From Prorocentrum cordatum (Eukaryota; Sar; Dinophyceae; Prorocentrales; Prorocentraceae), in the NCBI GenBank assembly GCA_963575745.1, contig CAUYUJ010000203.1:587499-651498 (forward strand): a DNA stretch of 64,000 bases, written 5' to 3'. The notes below the pieces were generated by a model. The model was not told the origin of the DNA and did no database searches. It saw only the letters and a program-made list of their open reading frames with translations. Position numbers and translations under genes: made by a program. Below are positions 33,166 through 44,399 of this stretch, one piece after another; the first letter of the stretch is position 1; each line of letters opens with the position of its first letter.

Positions 33166-34640
33166 CCCCCCGTCCAGGTCCAGCGGAAAGAGGGTATAGA
33201 GGGAGGGGTACCCCCCCAAAGGAGAATAATGGGACCCGATGAAGGAACTTCCAGGATTAATACCTACGCCCAGAGGGCTGGCGGGATTCTGCCAAGCGGG
33301 CCTCTCGCGCTGCATGTCGAACTCATTCGAACACCCTTGCGCGCGTGCTGGCGGGGAGGGGCGGGGGCACGATCCGCATCGCATAAAACCTCGGGGGCCA
33401 CTCGTGCGCGTCGGCGGCGCGCGCATGCAGAACTCCTTCAACAAGACGCGAAGACATCGTCATCGTTATCGGCGGGCGTGATGGGCATCGGTGCCGTCAT
33501 TGGTTTTGCCGTCGTCATCGCCACCATCGCCACCATCATCGTTACCCTCGTGATCGTGTCTACCGGTGTCGGCGTCGCCATGATACCGTGCCCACCCAAG
33601 CCACCGACTCGCACTGAAACGCCCGCTGGGAAGTGCCCTACGGTCAACGCCACCGTGGCCGCGTCGGTCGCGCCAAACTAGCTGGCCGCTGTGCGCGCGA
33701 GCATGCGCGAGGTATTGCGGCCGCAGAGATCCACCAGCCAACGCCAAGCATTCATCGCAACCGCCGCCGCGTGGATGTTGCAAACCAGCTTGCGGGTGGG
33801 TGGTGAGATGTTTGCAAGAGCATGGAAATTGACAACCCGTTTGCAAAACAAGAAAACAAAAACATTAGACCAAACATCTATATATATATATATATATATA
33901 TATAGCACAACATAATGTGCTAGAACACACTGTTTGGGGTCCACGCTGGCAAACATATTTAAGGATGTGACCTACTTGTCGGACGACTACTGGCTTTTGG
34001 CAGCATAGAGTCCGGCAAGCTGCCCCACTGTCTCCAGAACTTCCCCGATGACAGCCTCATCCCTAAAGACGGCTCGGGCTGTAGCCAAGGGGGCTAAGGC
34101 TTCAGGCACCCTTCAAGACTACAGCGCGGCATGGATAGGGAGCCCACTAAGAACCTACGCGCCCAACCACGTGCATGGACACGGTCCCCCAATCCACGAG
34201 ACCAACCGCATGGCACGAACGCTCGCGCAATGCGTCCTCTCGAATCCTCGTGCACGTGTACTCGCCAGACGCCGGCCGCGGCGGGGGCGCCCCCGCGGCG
34301 GCCCGCGCTGGCCGCGGGCTGCGGGCGGCTTCGCCCTCCCTGCCCTTCCCTCCCCCCTCCCCGTTCTCTCTGTCGTGTCGTCCCCTCGTCGTCGTTCCCT
34401 CTCTTTGCCACAGGGCTCCTCCGCGCAGGTTTAAAAAAAGTACTTCTTTCTTCCGCTCCTGAATGGATGTCCTCCTCCTCCTCCCCTCCCTCCCTCTTTT
34501 TCTCCTCGCCTTCTGTCGGAGGAGGAGCTGAGAGGCGGCTCGCACGAGCGCGGCCCCACGCGGAGCGGGCAGGCAGCGAGCCCGGCTCAGGCCCTCTTGG
34601 ACAAGCCCTTCCAGAGCACCTGGGGAAACAGTGCGGGGGG
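33165..34640. other. Gene-free stretch with (TA)n
   Basis: GTCATCGCCACCATCGCC-type triplets occur at 33500-33560 and a (TA)n run at 33881-33903. No domain is recognised in any frame. Confidence 0.45.
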
Positions 34641-34644
34641 AGGT

Positions 34645-34808
34645 AAAACGAAGCCAGGGCGAGGATACATTCGGGCGAGGAGAGCATCGAGAATCGCTGA
34701 GATCCGGCGGCTCTGGAGGATGTCTAGGGCGACGGCGGCCTTCCCAGAGCGTTCCGGAACGCTCTGAGAGCGTTCCAGGAGTGCTCTGGAACGGGTTTAT
34801 CCTTGTGG
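34645..34808. mobile_element. TIR element, family D
   Basis: AAAACGAAGCCAGGGCGAGG at the left and GAACGGGTTTATCCTTGTGG at the right. The centre has CAGAGCGTTCCGGAACGC followed by a second CGTTCC..GCTCTGGAACG palindrome. Confidence 0.8.
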
Positions 34809-34839
34809 ATGCCACGACAATGGACACCCTAACAGTCTT

Positions 34840-35680
34840 ATCATTTAAGTTAAAATGTGTTTAAACTGGGGGCAACTGTTCCAAACATATTTTAAACATG
34901 TTGTTCCACATGTTTAAAACATGTGTAAGACATGCTTAAGACACCTGGTAATTATTTGGCAACAGGCTTCCTCTCCATTTATCGCCCTCCACAAGTTGAT
35001 CCTCGTCCGTCCGAAATGGGGGGGAGGGCGGGGGGGAGGCGGACGAGGGGCGGAGCGAAGCGAACGCCGGAGTCGTGCGCGCTCCTCTGAGGGGCCCGCC
35101 CGCCGTGCCCATCGCCCATCAGGGCACGGCGTGGGGGCAGTGGCCTCGGACATGTGAAACATAAATGCGATGGCCCGGGGAGGGGGAGGAGGGGACGGGA
35201 GGGGGAGGGGAGGCTGAGGCACCGGGTGGTGGGGTGAGGGGGGGGGATGAACAGAAGGGAGGCTGAGACATCGGGTGGAAGGGATATGAGAGAGAGAGAG
35301 AGAGCGAGAGACAAGGGGGGGATGAGCGGGGGAGCGGGGAGACGAAATGGAGGGCGCGAGCACGGCACGGCCCAGGCGTGCCCGAGGCATGATCTGCCGA
35401 GGCATCGGCGCCGTGGGCCATCGCAGCAGAGACGCCACGGATGAGAAGAAGGCAGGACGGGGGAGAGGACGAAGGGACGGCGAAGCGGAGGGGGATAGCG
35501 GACCCGTGGATCTGGCGCGTGGGAGCCAAGCTCACTGCCTCCCGGATCATGAAGCCAGTGCCGCCCGGCTTGGCGACGGAGCGCTCCGATGCTGCATGGA
35601 AGCGGGACCCGTCGCCAGGTTGTGCGCTCAAATCCGTGGTTGCGCCTCCTCGGAAGGAAGGGGGGGTGGGGAAGCGAGAG
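34840..35680. other. AT-rich spacer and 3' side of the carrier gene
   Basis: TTTAAACATGT-type repeats lie at 34853-34940 and a GA run at 35285-35310. The terminal exon of the carrier gene should lie here. A minus-strand segment near 34995-34918 (LWRAINGEEACCQ..., ending in a stop) is one weak candidate; I could not place a convincing junction. Confidence 0.4.
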
Positions 35681-35683
35681 CAC

Positions 35684-38600
35684 CGTGAAGAAAGCCCCCT
35701 GCAGAACGTTGGTGCAGATCCGCGTCTCCAGGCCCCGCAGGAAGAGCCCCCTGACGCCGTCCCTCGCGATGACGGCCCTCGCCGCCTGCAGGTAGCCCGC
35801 GGAGGGGTCCTGGCTCGTCTGCTTCTGCGTCTTCAGCACTCGGATCGAGTTGGACGCCAGGTCGCTGACGGTCGCGGCCACCGCGCCGATGAGCGCATGC
35901 CGAACGCGTGCCGCCCAGAAGCCCGGGGGCTCCGGGACCGCCGCCGAGAGCGCGTTCACGGTGACAAACCTGGAAGAAGAGAAACTTTCGGAGCTCCGCG
36001 CGGATGTCTGGGATCTGCGCTGGGCCCCTGGCGCGCGGAGAGCGCCAGTGGCGGCGCTGGAGGCGCCTCCAAGGCCCGACGCCGATCCAAGAAATCCGCG
36101 CGGAGCTCCGAAAGATAATGTGTATGCAGTGTTGTTGTGGATGCTTTCCGATATCTCTCCGGCGTTGGCCGCTGTTGTTTCCGATGTTTCCGATGCCTTT
36201 GGTTGCGCGCTTACGAGTGTTGCATGCCGATGCTCTCTCGATGTTTGCCCAGCTCAGCTTGGCTCTTTCTCGGTCGGGAACCACGGGTAGCCGCCGACGA
36301 TGTTCGCCACCAGGTTGCCCTCCCAGCCGTACCAGAGGACTGCGACGCCGCCCGCCTTGACCTTGGCCCGCAGAACCGCCCAGCCCTCCGCCCCGTCGGT
36401 CTGCAGCACCGTCTTGCAGGTGTCAACGGCAGGAGGCCCCAAGCCACGACTCTCTCAGGCCAATCCCAGGCCACCCCCCATCCACGTGCACCTCCTCCCC
36501 TATTCCCCACGAGGGAGGTTGGACGAGAATGGTGTCAGGCTTCATGACGCGATTGGCTCAGGATGCGTTCCAGGAGTACTGGAGTATCTGGCGGCCCTCG
36601 TTTCTGGAGCCTGTGCGAAACAACAGGACCGGCTAGAAACCCTGATGAGTTCTGGCTCTTTCTCCTAGGAGGAGAAGCGACAGAAAGGAGGAGGCGAACG
36701 CTACGATCCTAGCCGATCAAAGTTTGCCGAACGTCAAAATCAAGGAGGAGGAGGAGGAGGAGGAGGAAGAGGAGGAGGAGGAGAAGCAGGAGGAGGAGGA
36801 GGAGGAGGAGGAGGAGGTGAAGCGGAGAAAGAGGAGCAGAAGGAGGAGGAGGAGGAGGAGAAGGAGGAGCAAGAGGAGCAGGAGAAGCAGGAAGGCGAGT
36901 GCCAGGAGGACCTTCTCGGGGCCTCCCGGGCACTCCTGACCCGGCTCCCCCACCACGGCGCCTCCAGCCCACCCCCCCCCCCTCCCACCCCCTTCCTTCC
37001 CCCCCCAGGGGCAGAATCTGCGCGGGGGGCCGTGCCTGGGGAAACCAAAAAAATACTGATACCGCTACTCCCTGCACTTTCCTTGGGTGCGTTCTGACCA
37101 GAGTTTCGAGGCGAATCCAGCCGTAACGGCGAGGGCTTCCCAGGAGGCCCAAAACGGCGAAATCGAAGGAAGGGTAGCAGTGCGAGTGCCTCTTCCTCCT
37201 CTGAGTGCTGAGGGCCTCCTGGATGGGCGTGATCGCCACGCGCCAGCTGGAGGCCGCCAATGACCCCAGCAGCGTCACGGCCCCCACCGGCAGACCGGGA
37301 ACGCAGGCGCCTGCTACGACCAGAGGTCGCGGCAGGGGTGGTCAGCCAGGGGGAGGGGCGGGGGGTAACCTCCTCGTTCTGGGCATGGAGGGCCCTCCCG
37401 GACCTTCGAAGGAGGGATGGGGCCCTCCTCCTCCTCCTCCTCCTCCTGCTCCTCCTCCGCCTCAAACCAATTTCCTTATACATAGCTCCTCCCTGTCGTG
37501 CCTACAGGCCAATTGGAGGGGCGGGCTGGGCGTTTCGCCTGAAACATCCGCCGAATGGATGATCCTGAAGAAATTGACAACAATTCACAGATGGAGGGCG
37601 GGCCGATTCTAATATGTGACTTTCGCCTTAGCCGCTAAGGCATAGCGCCGCGCGCATTCGCCATAGAAATTGCAACAGCTTCACGGATGGAGGGCGGGTC
37701 GCTTCCAAAATGTTGCTCTCGCCTCAGCGCCGCGCACACTCGTCTTAAACATTTGCAAAAGCTTGACGAATTGAAGGCGGTTCCTTTTAAACATGTGTCT
37801 CTCGCCTGAGCGCCGCGGACATTCGTCTTAATCAATTGTATGAGTCCCGCGGCGTCCTAATGGATTAACGCACCAGGGACAATGTTTTTTGAGCGACTCA
37901 GGACTGCCAGGGCGCAACAAGTACGTTGGACCGCGATGTTCAAGTCCCGGGAAAGATATTCTGGCACGGTTCGGGCTCGCTACGACGCAACAGTCAAAAT
38001 GATTCGTGGCGTTGCAATTCCGAGAAAAGTGTTTTGGCCTCCTCCTCCTCCTCCTCGTCTCTCTCGGCCCTGGTGTCGTTCAGACGCGGCCCTCCTCCTC
38101 CTCCTCTTCCTCCTCCTCTTTCTCCGCCTCCTCGTTTTCCTCGTCCTCCTCCTCCTCCTTCTCCTCTTCCTTCTCTTCCTCCTCTTCCTCCTCCTCCTCC
38201 TCCTCCTCCTCCTCCTCCTCCTCCTCATCCTCGTCGTCCTCCTCCTCCTCCTCCCCCTCCTTCTCCTCCTCCTCCTCCTCCTCCTGCTCCTCCTCCTGCT
38301 CCTCCTCCTCCCCCTCCTCCTGGGAAGGGAGGGGCCGGCGCACTCCCCTAGAGGGGGAGGCATGCCTCTGACGCAGCGCCCCTCCCGCCTCGCGGGGTGG
38401 GTGGAACGTTGCGCGAACCCAACCCTGGGCTCCACCGCGCGCGTGAGGGCCGCCCTCTGCTGCGGGGAGGGGCGGGCACGACGAAGGGGGGGAGGACGGA
38501 GAGTGGGAGGGGTGCGACGGAAGAGGGCAGTGGGAGGTGTGGGGAAGGGATTCGGAGAGGGGGGGATGACGGTGAAGGGGGAGGTGGGTGTTGAAGGGGG

Positions 38601-41600
38601 CGGATGAAGTCGGGGATCTCTGAGGTCCCGCGGTTCTGGACGACGTATCGGGCGCAGCGGCCGTTCCAGAGCGTCCTGGAACGCGATAGCGTTCTGGACA
38701 CTCTGGAGCGATCTACAACGACCCTAAGCCTGACGGGGAGGAGGGGGAGGGAAAGGGGGACGGGGGGAGCGAAAGTGTGTTGTGGGACGGGGATTTGGGA
38801 GACGGGCTGGGCCATCCACCCCTGGTTGGCCTCTGGCATGGCCAACACCCCCTCGTTCGCGGCCGTGTCGCCGAAGCGGGCCAGCGGGGCCTGGGCCACA
38901 TCCCAGGGCCAGCGGGCTGAGGAGGAAGAGGAAGGCGGGATAGGGAGATGAGAAACAGAAAGGAGGCCGCGGCAGAGGGAGGAGGAGGAGGAGGAGGAGG
39001 AAGACATTAGGAAGAGGATCAGGAGATGGTCGAAAGAGAGAGAGAGTCAGAGAGAGAGAGAGACGGAGGAGGGAGGTGGGAGGGGGAGGAAGAGGGGGAG
39101 AAGGAGGAGGAGGAGGACGAGGAGGAGGAGGACGAGGAGGAGGAGGAGGCGGAGGAGGAGGAGGAGAAGGAGGAGGAGGAGGAGGAGGAGGAGAAGGAGG
39201 AGGAGGGGGAGGAGGCCGAGGAGGACGAGAAGACGGCAGCAGGACGGAAGAGGAGGAGGAGGAGGAGGAGAAGGCATAATAAGAAGAAGAGGAGGAGGAG
39301 GAGGAGGAGGAGGAGGAGGAAGAAGTTGGACGGAGGACGGAGAGAAGGAGGAGGAGGAGGAGGAAGAGAAGAGGATGATGAGGTGGAGAACGGAGAGGGG
39401 GAGGGAAGACGGGTGATGAACGGAGAGGACGGAGGCGGAGGAGGAGGAGGACGAGGAGGAGGAGGAGGAGGACGGAGGAGGAGGAGAAGGCGGCGGAGGC
39501 GGAGCAAGGAGAGAGGAGGAGGAGGAGGAGGAAGTGGAGGAGGCCGAGGAGGACGAGGAGACGGCAGCAGGACGGAAGAGGAGGAGGAGGAGGAGGAGGA
39601 GGAGGAGGAGGAGAAGGCATAATAAGAAGAAGGAGGACGGAGAGAAGGAGGAGGAGGAGGAGGAGGAGGAAGAGTTGGACGGAGGACGGAGAGAAGGAGG
39701 AGGAGGAGGAGGAGGAGGAAGAGTAAGAGGATGATGAGGAGGAGGAGGACGGAGAGGACGGAGGAGGAAGACGGATGTTGATGAGGTGGAGGAGGAGGAG
39801 GAGGACGGAGGAGGACGGAGGCGGAGGAGGAGGAGGAGGAGAAGGAGGAGGAGGGGGAGGCGGACGGAGGAGGAGGACCAGCGTAAACCCAAGAATCACC
39901 CACGAGTTGGAATACGCCCTCCCCGAAAGCTCCCTCTTCGTAGGCCCCTACAACGGTTCATTTCCACTCCACAGAGCGAAGACATCCGTTTGAAGACCCT
40001 GAAACATACTAAAACAAGGGTCCCGGCATCCAGCGCCACGGGTAAACCTAACTGGTGCGTCTTGACGATCCTGAATCGTGCCAGAACGACTATCCTGGGA
40101 TTTCAGCACCGCGAATCATCGTTATTGTTGCGCCCCCATTATCGTGAACCCTTCCAAAGCACCATTTCTGGTACGTCGACCATGAGGAACCGTGACACGA
40201 TTGCAATGTTTTAACACGACTGCGCGCGGTGCTAAAACGAGAACCACATGTTGAAAACCATCAGCCCTCAATATATGAAGCTCTTGCAAAGGTTTGGAAA
40301 GAAGGTATGCGGCGCTAAGGCGAGAACAACATTTTGAAAACGCCCCGCTTTCAATCCGTGAAACGCTGGCAAATGTCTAAAACGAGTAAGCGCGGCGCTA
40401 ATGCGAGAACCACACTTTAAAAACCACCCGTCCATAATCCGCGAAGCGCTTGCAAATGTTTAAAAGGAAAGCGCGCGGCGCTAAAGCGAGAACCACATGT
40501 TGAAAACGACCCGCCCTCAATCCGTGAAGCTCATTCTATATATATATATATATAATCGAATGTGCGCGGCGCTAATGCGAGAACGCATGTTTTGAACACC
40601 CCCCGCTCTCAACCCGTGAAGCTCTCGCAACTGTTCAAAGCGAATGTGCGCGGCGCTAAGGCGAGAGCCACACTTTGAAAACGACCCGCCCTCAATCCGT
40701 GAAGCCCTTTCAATTGTTGAAAAGCGAATGCGCGCGGCGCCAATTCGAGAACCACATTTTGAAAGCCATCCGCCCTCAATCCGTGAAGCCCTTTCAATGT
40801 TTAACAACGAATGTGCACGGCGCTGAGGCGAGAGCCAAATTTTGAAAACCACGCGCCCACCATCTGTGAAACTGTTGCCAATGTTTGGGACGAATGGTGA
40901 GGAAGTCTCGGATGGTGAGGAAGTCTTAAGCGAAACGCCTGGCCCGCCCCAAAAACTGGCCTCGGGGTGCGACAGGGAGAAGTTATCTGTAAGGAGAAGG
41001 AAAGAAGGAGGAGGAGGAGGAAGAGGAAGGGGAGGTGGAGGAGAAAGAAAAGCAACGCAAAGAACTATCGGACCCAAAGTCTCCCCGACTTACGAGACTA
41101 CAAACAGTTTGGATCAAAGTGGCAGCAGTGACTAAGTTCCCACATGAAAGGCCCTGTTGGCGGGGAAAGCGGTCTAGCTAGCCTAGAGACGACCCCAGTA
41201 GAGGGTGGAGGAGAAAGAAGGAGGAGGATGGACGGTAAGGGAGGAGAGCGGCGAGGGCGAGGACGACGGCAGCAGCGACGAGCCGCGGCGAGGGGCCTGC
41301 GCCAGCCCCCAGGGCAGCAGGCCGCGGTACAAGCGCGGCAGGCCCCCCTCCGCCCACAGCGCGGTGAGCGCGTGCCGCAGGCTGCCGCCGTTCTTGTACT
41401 GGTAGTTCATCGCCGTGCGGAGCCACATGAAGGCGACGACCTTCCGGCAGAGGGCGCTACCAGTTCTGGCGCTTAAATGTTTGAAGTTCGAGGTTCCAGG
41501 TTCTCGGTCGTTTTCGTGGGTTCGCGACGGTGTTCTGGCCTCGGGGGGGGATCCCAACGGCTGCGCCTCGCCGGGTGCGTTCCAGGGGTGCCCATCTTTC

Positions 41601-44226
41601 AAGGATGCACTCTCCGCAGTGAGAGTGAACGCTTGCTGGGGCTCGTGAAGAGAGGGAGGGTCTGGGGACGGAGAGAGGTGCGTTGCGGCATCGCAGATGC
41701 ACCCACAGGCTTCATCTGGCTCATTTCCCCCTCCTCCCTCTCGGCCCCTCCTCCCCCGTCAACCCTCTTCCTCCCAGTCTGCCCCAGCCCCCTCCCCCCC
41801 GCCCATGGGGGGACAAAGGTACCGATACCGCCACTCCCCAGACCTCTCCTGGGGTGCATTTCTTACCAGGGTTTCGAGGCGAAGCCAGCCGTGGTGACGA
41901 GGGCCTCCCAGGAGGCCCAACACAAGCGAAAACGAGGCAGGGGTATCGGTAATGGTAATTACCTTTCTCCTCGAGCTGGCCCGCCTCCCCCCGGCGCCGA
42001 CCTGGCACACGCCCGCCGTGAAGCCCGCTGACCCGCTGCGCGCTGCGCGCCACAGCGCCCCCACCACCTGAGGGGCAACGAGGGGGGGGCCTGGTGCAGG
42101 GTGGGGGAGACATCGACGCGGAATCGGTGACACATCGCTGATAGGTCGGCGACAGGCCTCCGATCCGAACGTTCCGGGGTGGGGTGGGCTATCGGGCCTC
42201 TGCCCGCGATGAACGGGCGACTGGGGGTCGACGCATACCCCCCTGCGCCGATCCCCCCTCACGCTCACGCTGCCCCGATCGTTCTCTTGCGTCCGGGCCA
42301 CCTCTGAGGTCCGTCTGGGGACCCCCTAAACTCTGTCGGCGAGGCGCAGATGCTGGAAGGCACCCGCGAGGCTGGAAAAACCGCACGGACGAAAAAGGAA
42401 TCCCCCCCCGAGCCATATCATCCCCCCCCCCCTAAAAGTTTTAGCCTTCCCCTGGAGACTTCGCCTGATATTTCCACCAAAAGGGGGTTCCTGGAGATTT
42501 CCTGGAGACTTCGGATGGGATTTGGCTTGTAAATTTCGCCGGGAGGATCTGCTTTGGAGATCCGAGGGGGCCCAAGCACTGCGGCCGGAGATTTCGGGGA
42601 CGATATCCGCAAATTGTTTGCCATTCGTACATGTTATGAAGACTCCCCCGATCTAACTCTAACGGTGTCCATGACCACCGCTGCGCGCAGCGCGGGCGCC
42701 TCTCCGGCGGCCGCCGCCTCGCCCGCGGGCGGCCGCAGCGCGGCGCGCTCCGCGCTGGCGGGCCCCGTGGCGCAGCGCCCGAGGCCTGGGAGGACGCCTG
42801 GCCCATCCGATGGGCCCAAGATCGGTGTGCACTCAGAGGAGGGAAAGGTAACTACCCGTACCGCTGCCCTTCCCTTGCCTCCGCCTTGTTGGGCCTCCTG
42901 GGAGGCCCTCGGCGCCGCGCCTGGGTTCGCCTCGAGATGCTGGCCAGAACGCACCCCAGGAGAGGTCTGGGGAGTAGCGGTGTCCTCCTCCTCCTCCTCC
43001 TCCTCCTCCTCCTCCTCTCCTCCCTCCTCCTCCTCCTCCTCTCCTCCTCCCTCCTCCTCCTCCTCCTCCTCCCCCTCCTCCTCCCCCCCCTCCTCCCCTC
43101 CTCCTCCTCCTCTCCTCCTCCTCCTCCTCCTCCTCCTCCTCCTCCTGCCTCCTCCCTCCTCCTTTCTCCGCCTCCTCCACCTCCCTCCTCCTCCCTCCTC
43201 CTCTTCCTCCTCCTCCCTCCTCCGCCTCCTCCTCCCCTCCTCTCCCCCCCCCCCCTCTTCTTCCTCCTCCTCCTCCTCCTCCTCCTCCTCCTCCTCCCTC
43301 CTCCCTCCTCCCCCTCCTCCCCTCCGCATCATCCTCCTCCTCCTCCTCCTCCTCCTCCTCCTCATCCTCCTCCTCCTCCTCCTCCCAGGTCTGGGCGGTA
43401 AGGCGTGTGCACCGATGCTGTGCCCAGGATCGGCCGGGCCAGCATATGGGCGCAGCGCCCGAGGCCGCCCGGCTCATCCTGTGTGGGCCCAGGGTCGGCG
43501 TGTGCGTCTCCCTGGCTCGGGCAGCATCGGTGTTATTCGCCGATGCTGGGCCCCGCGGGTGTACACGCGACTTCGGCTGGAGAGGGCACGCGAGAGGGTA
43601 CGAGATCCTTCCGAGGGCCGCGTTGCCATAGGAATGCGCAGAGCAGAAGGCATGGGTGGCTGAACACAGAACACTAAGGGTACCCTTGATGATTTGGCAG
43701 GGTCGAGGTGCGGTGCAGCCGAAAAAAAACGTTGTTCCACCAACTGTGGGAATGCCTAGAGAATGCAGACGTTGCAGGGTACTGATAAAGTTCGACTGTG
43801 CTACGTACTCAAGTGGCTTGCGCCATCCCGCCGACTCCCAGAGGAGAAACGACGTCCACGGGTGAGGCACGTTGCCTATTGGGAACTGATCGAGGGACCT
43901 GCTGGGGCATCTTTTGGGCCTCTTGGGGCCCTCTTGGAGCCTCTTGGGGTCTGTTGGGCGCCTGCTGGGAGCTGGGTATCAATCAACCTCGACTGTATTG
44001 TTGGTACCCTCCTCCTCCTTCTCCTCCTCCTCCTCCTCCTCCTCGTCCTCGTCCTCGTCCTCCTCCGACGACGACGTGTTGGTGCCCTCCGAGGGCCGAG
44101 GCCGAAGGCCGCCAGCAGCAGGCCGCAGGCCGCCCAGAGCCCCAGCAGCAGCAGCGGGCCGCGCGCCCGCATGCCCGCCGCGGCGCCCGTCCGCCGGGCG
44201 GCGCGGCGGGCCACGCCGCGCCGCAT
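35684..44226 (-). CDS. Mitochondrial carrier family protein, at least eight exons
   Basis: Solute carrier of the six-transmembrane mitochondrial carrier family, expected in an organelle inner membrane; substrate unknown. Minus-strand exons: 44226-44103 (basic start, then LLLLGLWAACGLLLAAF), 42785-42679, 42067-42002, 41440-41297, 38890-about 38822, 37310-about 37222, 36424-36282, 35969-35684. The first four junctions join exactly in frame, giving GFTAGVCQVVAFMWLRTAMN across one intron and GLLPWGLAQ|APLARFGDTAAN across another (GC-AG). Repeat 2 carries RVAITPI followed by DTCKTVLQTDG, that is PIDTCK, the carrier signature PxDxxK; repeats 1 and 3 deviate (SNSIRVLKTQ). PW|FVTVN joins exons 7 and 8. 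The 38822/37310 and 37222/36424 junctions do not have canonical ends. The C-terminal exon was not found. Introns carry families A, B, D, G and microsatellites. Confidence 0.75.
35985..36114. mobile_element. Family B TIR element in a carrier intron
   Basis: Perfect 21-base TIRs: CTTTCGGAGCTCCGCGCGGA(T) and (A)TCCGCGCGGAGCTCCGAAAG. Inside are CTGGGCCCCTGGCGCGCGGA and GGCCCGACGCCGATCC. The host intron (36281-35970) is 312 bases, so the element is over 40% of it. Confidence 0.85.
36740..36900. repeat. (GGA)n microsatellite in carrier intron
   Basis: GGA/GAA purine run inside the intron between carrier exons 6 and 7. Confidence 0.95.
37052..37190. mobile_element. Family A TIR element in carrier intron
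   Basis: ATACTGATACCGCTACTCCC and GGGTAGCAGTGCGAGTGCC form the ends; TTCGAGGCGAATCCAGCCG and CCCAGGAGGCCC are the conserved interior. It lies close to the donor of the intron that follows carrier exon 6. Confidence 0.8.
37600..37865 (-). repeat. Three inverted copies of the 84-bp repeat family
   Basis: TTAGCCGC..GCGCCGCGCGCATTCG, TCAGCGCCGCGCACACTCG and GAGCGCCGCGGACATTCG are about 82-85 bases apart. Together they are the reverse complement of the array at 40.2-40.9 kb. Confidence 0.75.
38038..38325. repeat. (CTC)n microsatellite in carrier intron
   Basis: Long CTC run. Open frames are Leu/Ser/Pro runs. Confidence 0.97.
38604..38715. mobile_element. Partial family D element in carrier intron
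   Basis: GATCTCTGAGGTCCCGCGGT ... CGTTCCAGAGCGTCCTGGAACG matches the central and right parts of family D. The left TIR is reduced to GATGAAGTCGGGG. Confidence 0.6.
38980..39885. repeat. (GGA)n microsatellite, 0.9 kb, in carrier intron
   Basis: GGAGGA with longer internal duplication: GACGGCAGCAGGACGGAAGAG occurs at about 39231 and 39560, and GGCATAATAAGAAG at 39271 and 39616, so a roughly 340-base unit has been duplicated in tandem. Confidence 0.95.
40215..40880 (+). repeat. 84-bp tandem repeat, eight copies
   Basis: The marker GG(C/T)GCTAA recurs at 40227, 40311, 40394, 40478, 40568, 40652, 40736 and 40819 (spacings 83-84, one 90 where a (TA)n run is inserted). Each unit holds GAGAACCACATNTTGAAAAC, CCGCCCTCAATCCGTGAAGC and GCAAATGTTTAAAACGAA. 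It lies within a carrier intron. Confidence 0.95.
41818..41960. mobile_element. Family A TIR element in carrier intron
   Basis: GGTACCGATACCGCCACTCC at the left and GGGGTATCGGTAATGGTAAT at the right. It lies in the 561-base intron 42001-41441. Confidence 0.85.
42846..42984. mobile_element. Inverted family A TIR element in carrier intron
   Basis: Reverse orientation: GGTAACTACCCGTACCGCTG ... GTCTGGGGAGTAGCGGTGTC, with GGGCCTCCTGGGAGGCCC inside. It lies just upstream, in gene sense, of the second carrier exon. Confidence 0.75.
42985..43388. repeat. (CTC)n microsatellite in carrier intron
   Basis: CTCCTC/CCTCCC run of about 400 bases. Confidence 0.97.
43395..43565. repeat. Family G-related element in carrier intron
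   Basis: GGGCCCAGGGTCGGCGTGTG, CTGGCTCGGGCAGC and CGATGCTGGGCCCCG occur in the same order as GGGCCCAGGATCGGTGCACAC, CTGGCTTGGGCAGT and CGTTCCTGGGCCC at 29177-29245. Confidence 0.55.
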
Positions 44227-44399
44227 GGGGGCGGCCGCGGCGGCGGCGGCGGCGGGGGGGCGAGCTGCCCAGGGGGCGGGCGCTGCACCGAGAACGTCCA
44301 GGGGTCGCGGGGATGAGACGAAGCCAGGGCGAGGAGAAGCTCGGGGCGGAGCGGCGAAAGTCGGGGCGGGGCGGCGGCGGCGAGGACCCAAGCGTGATA

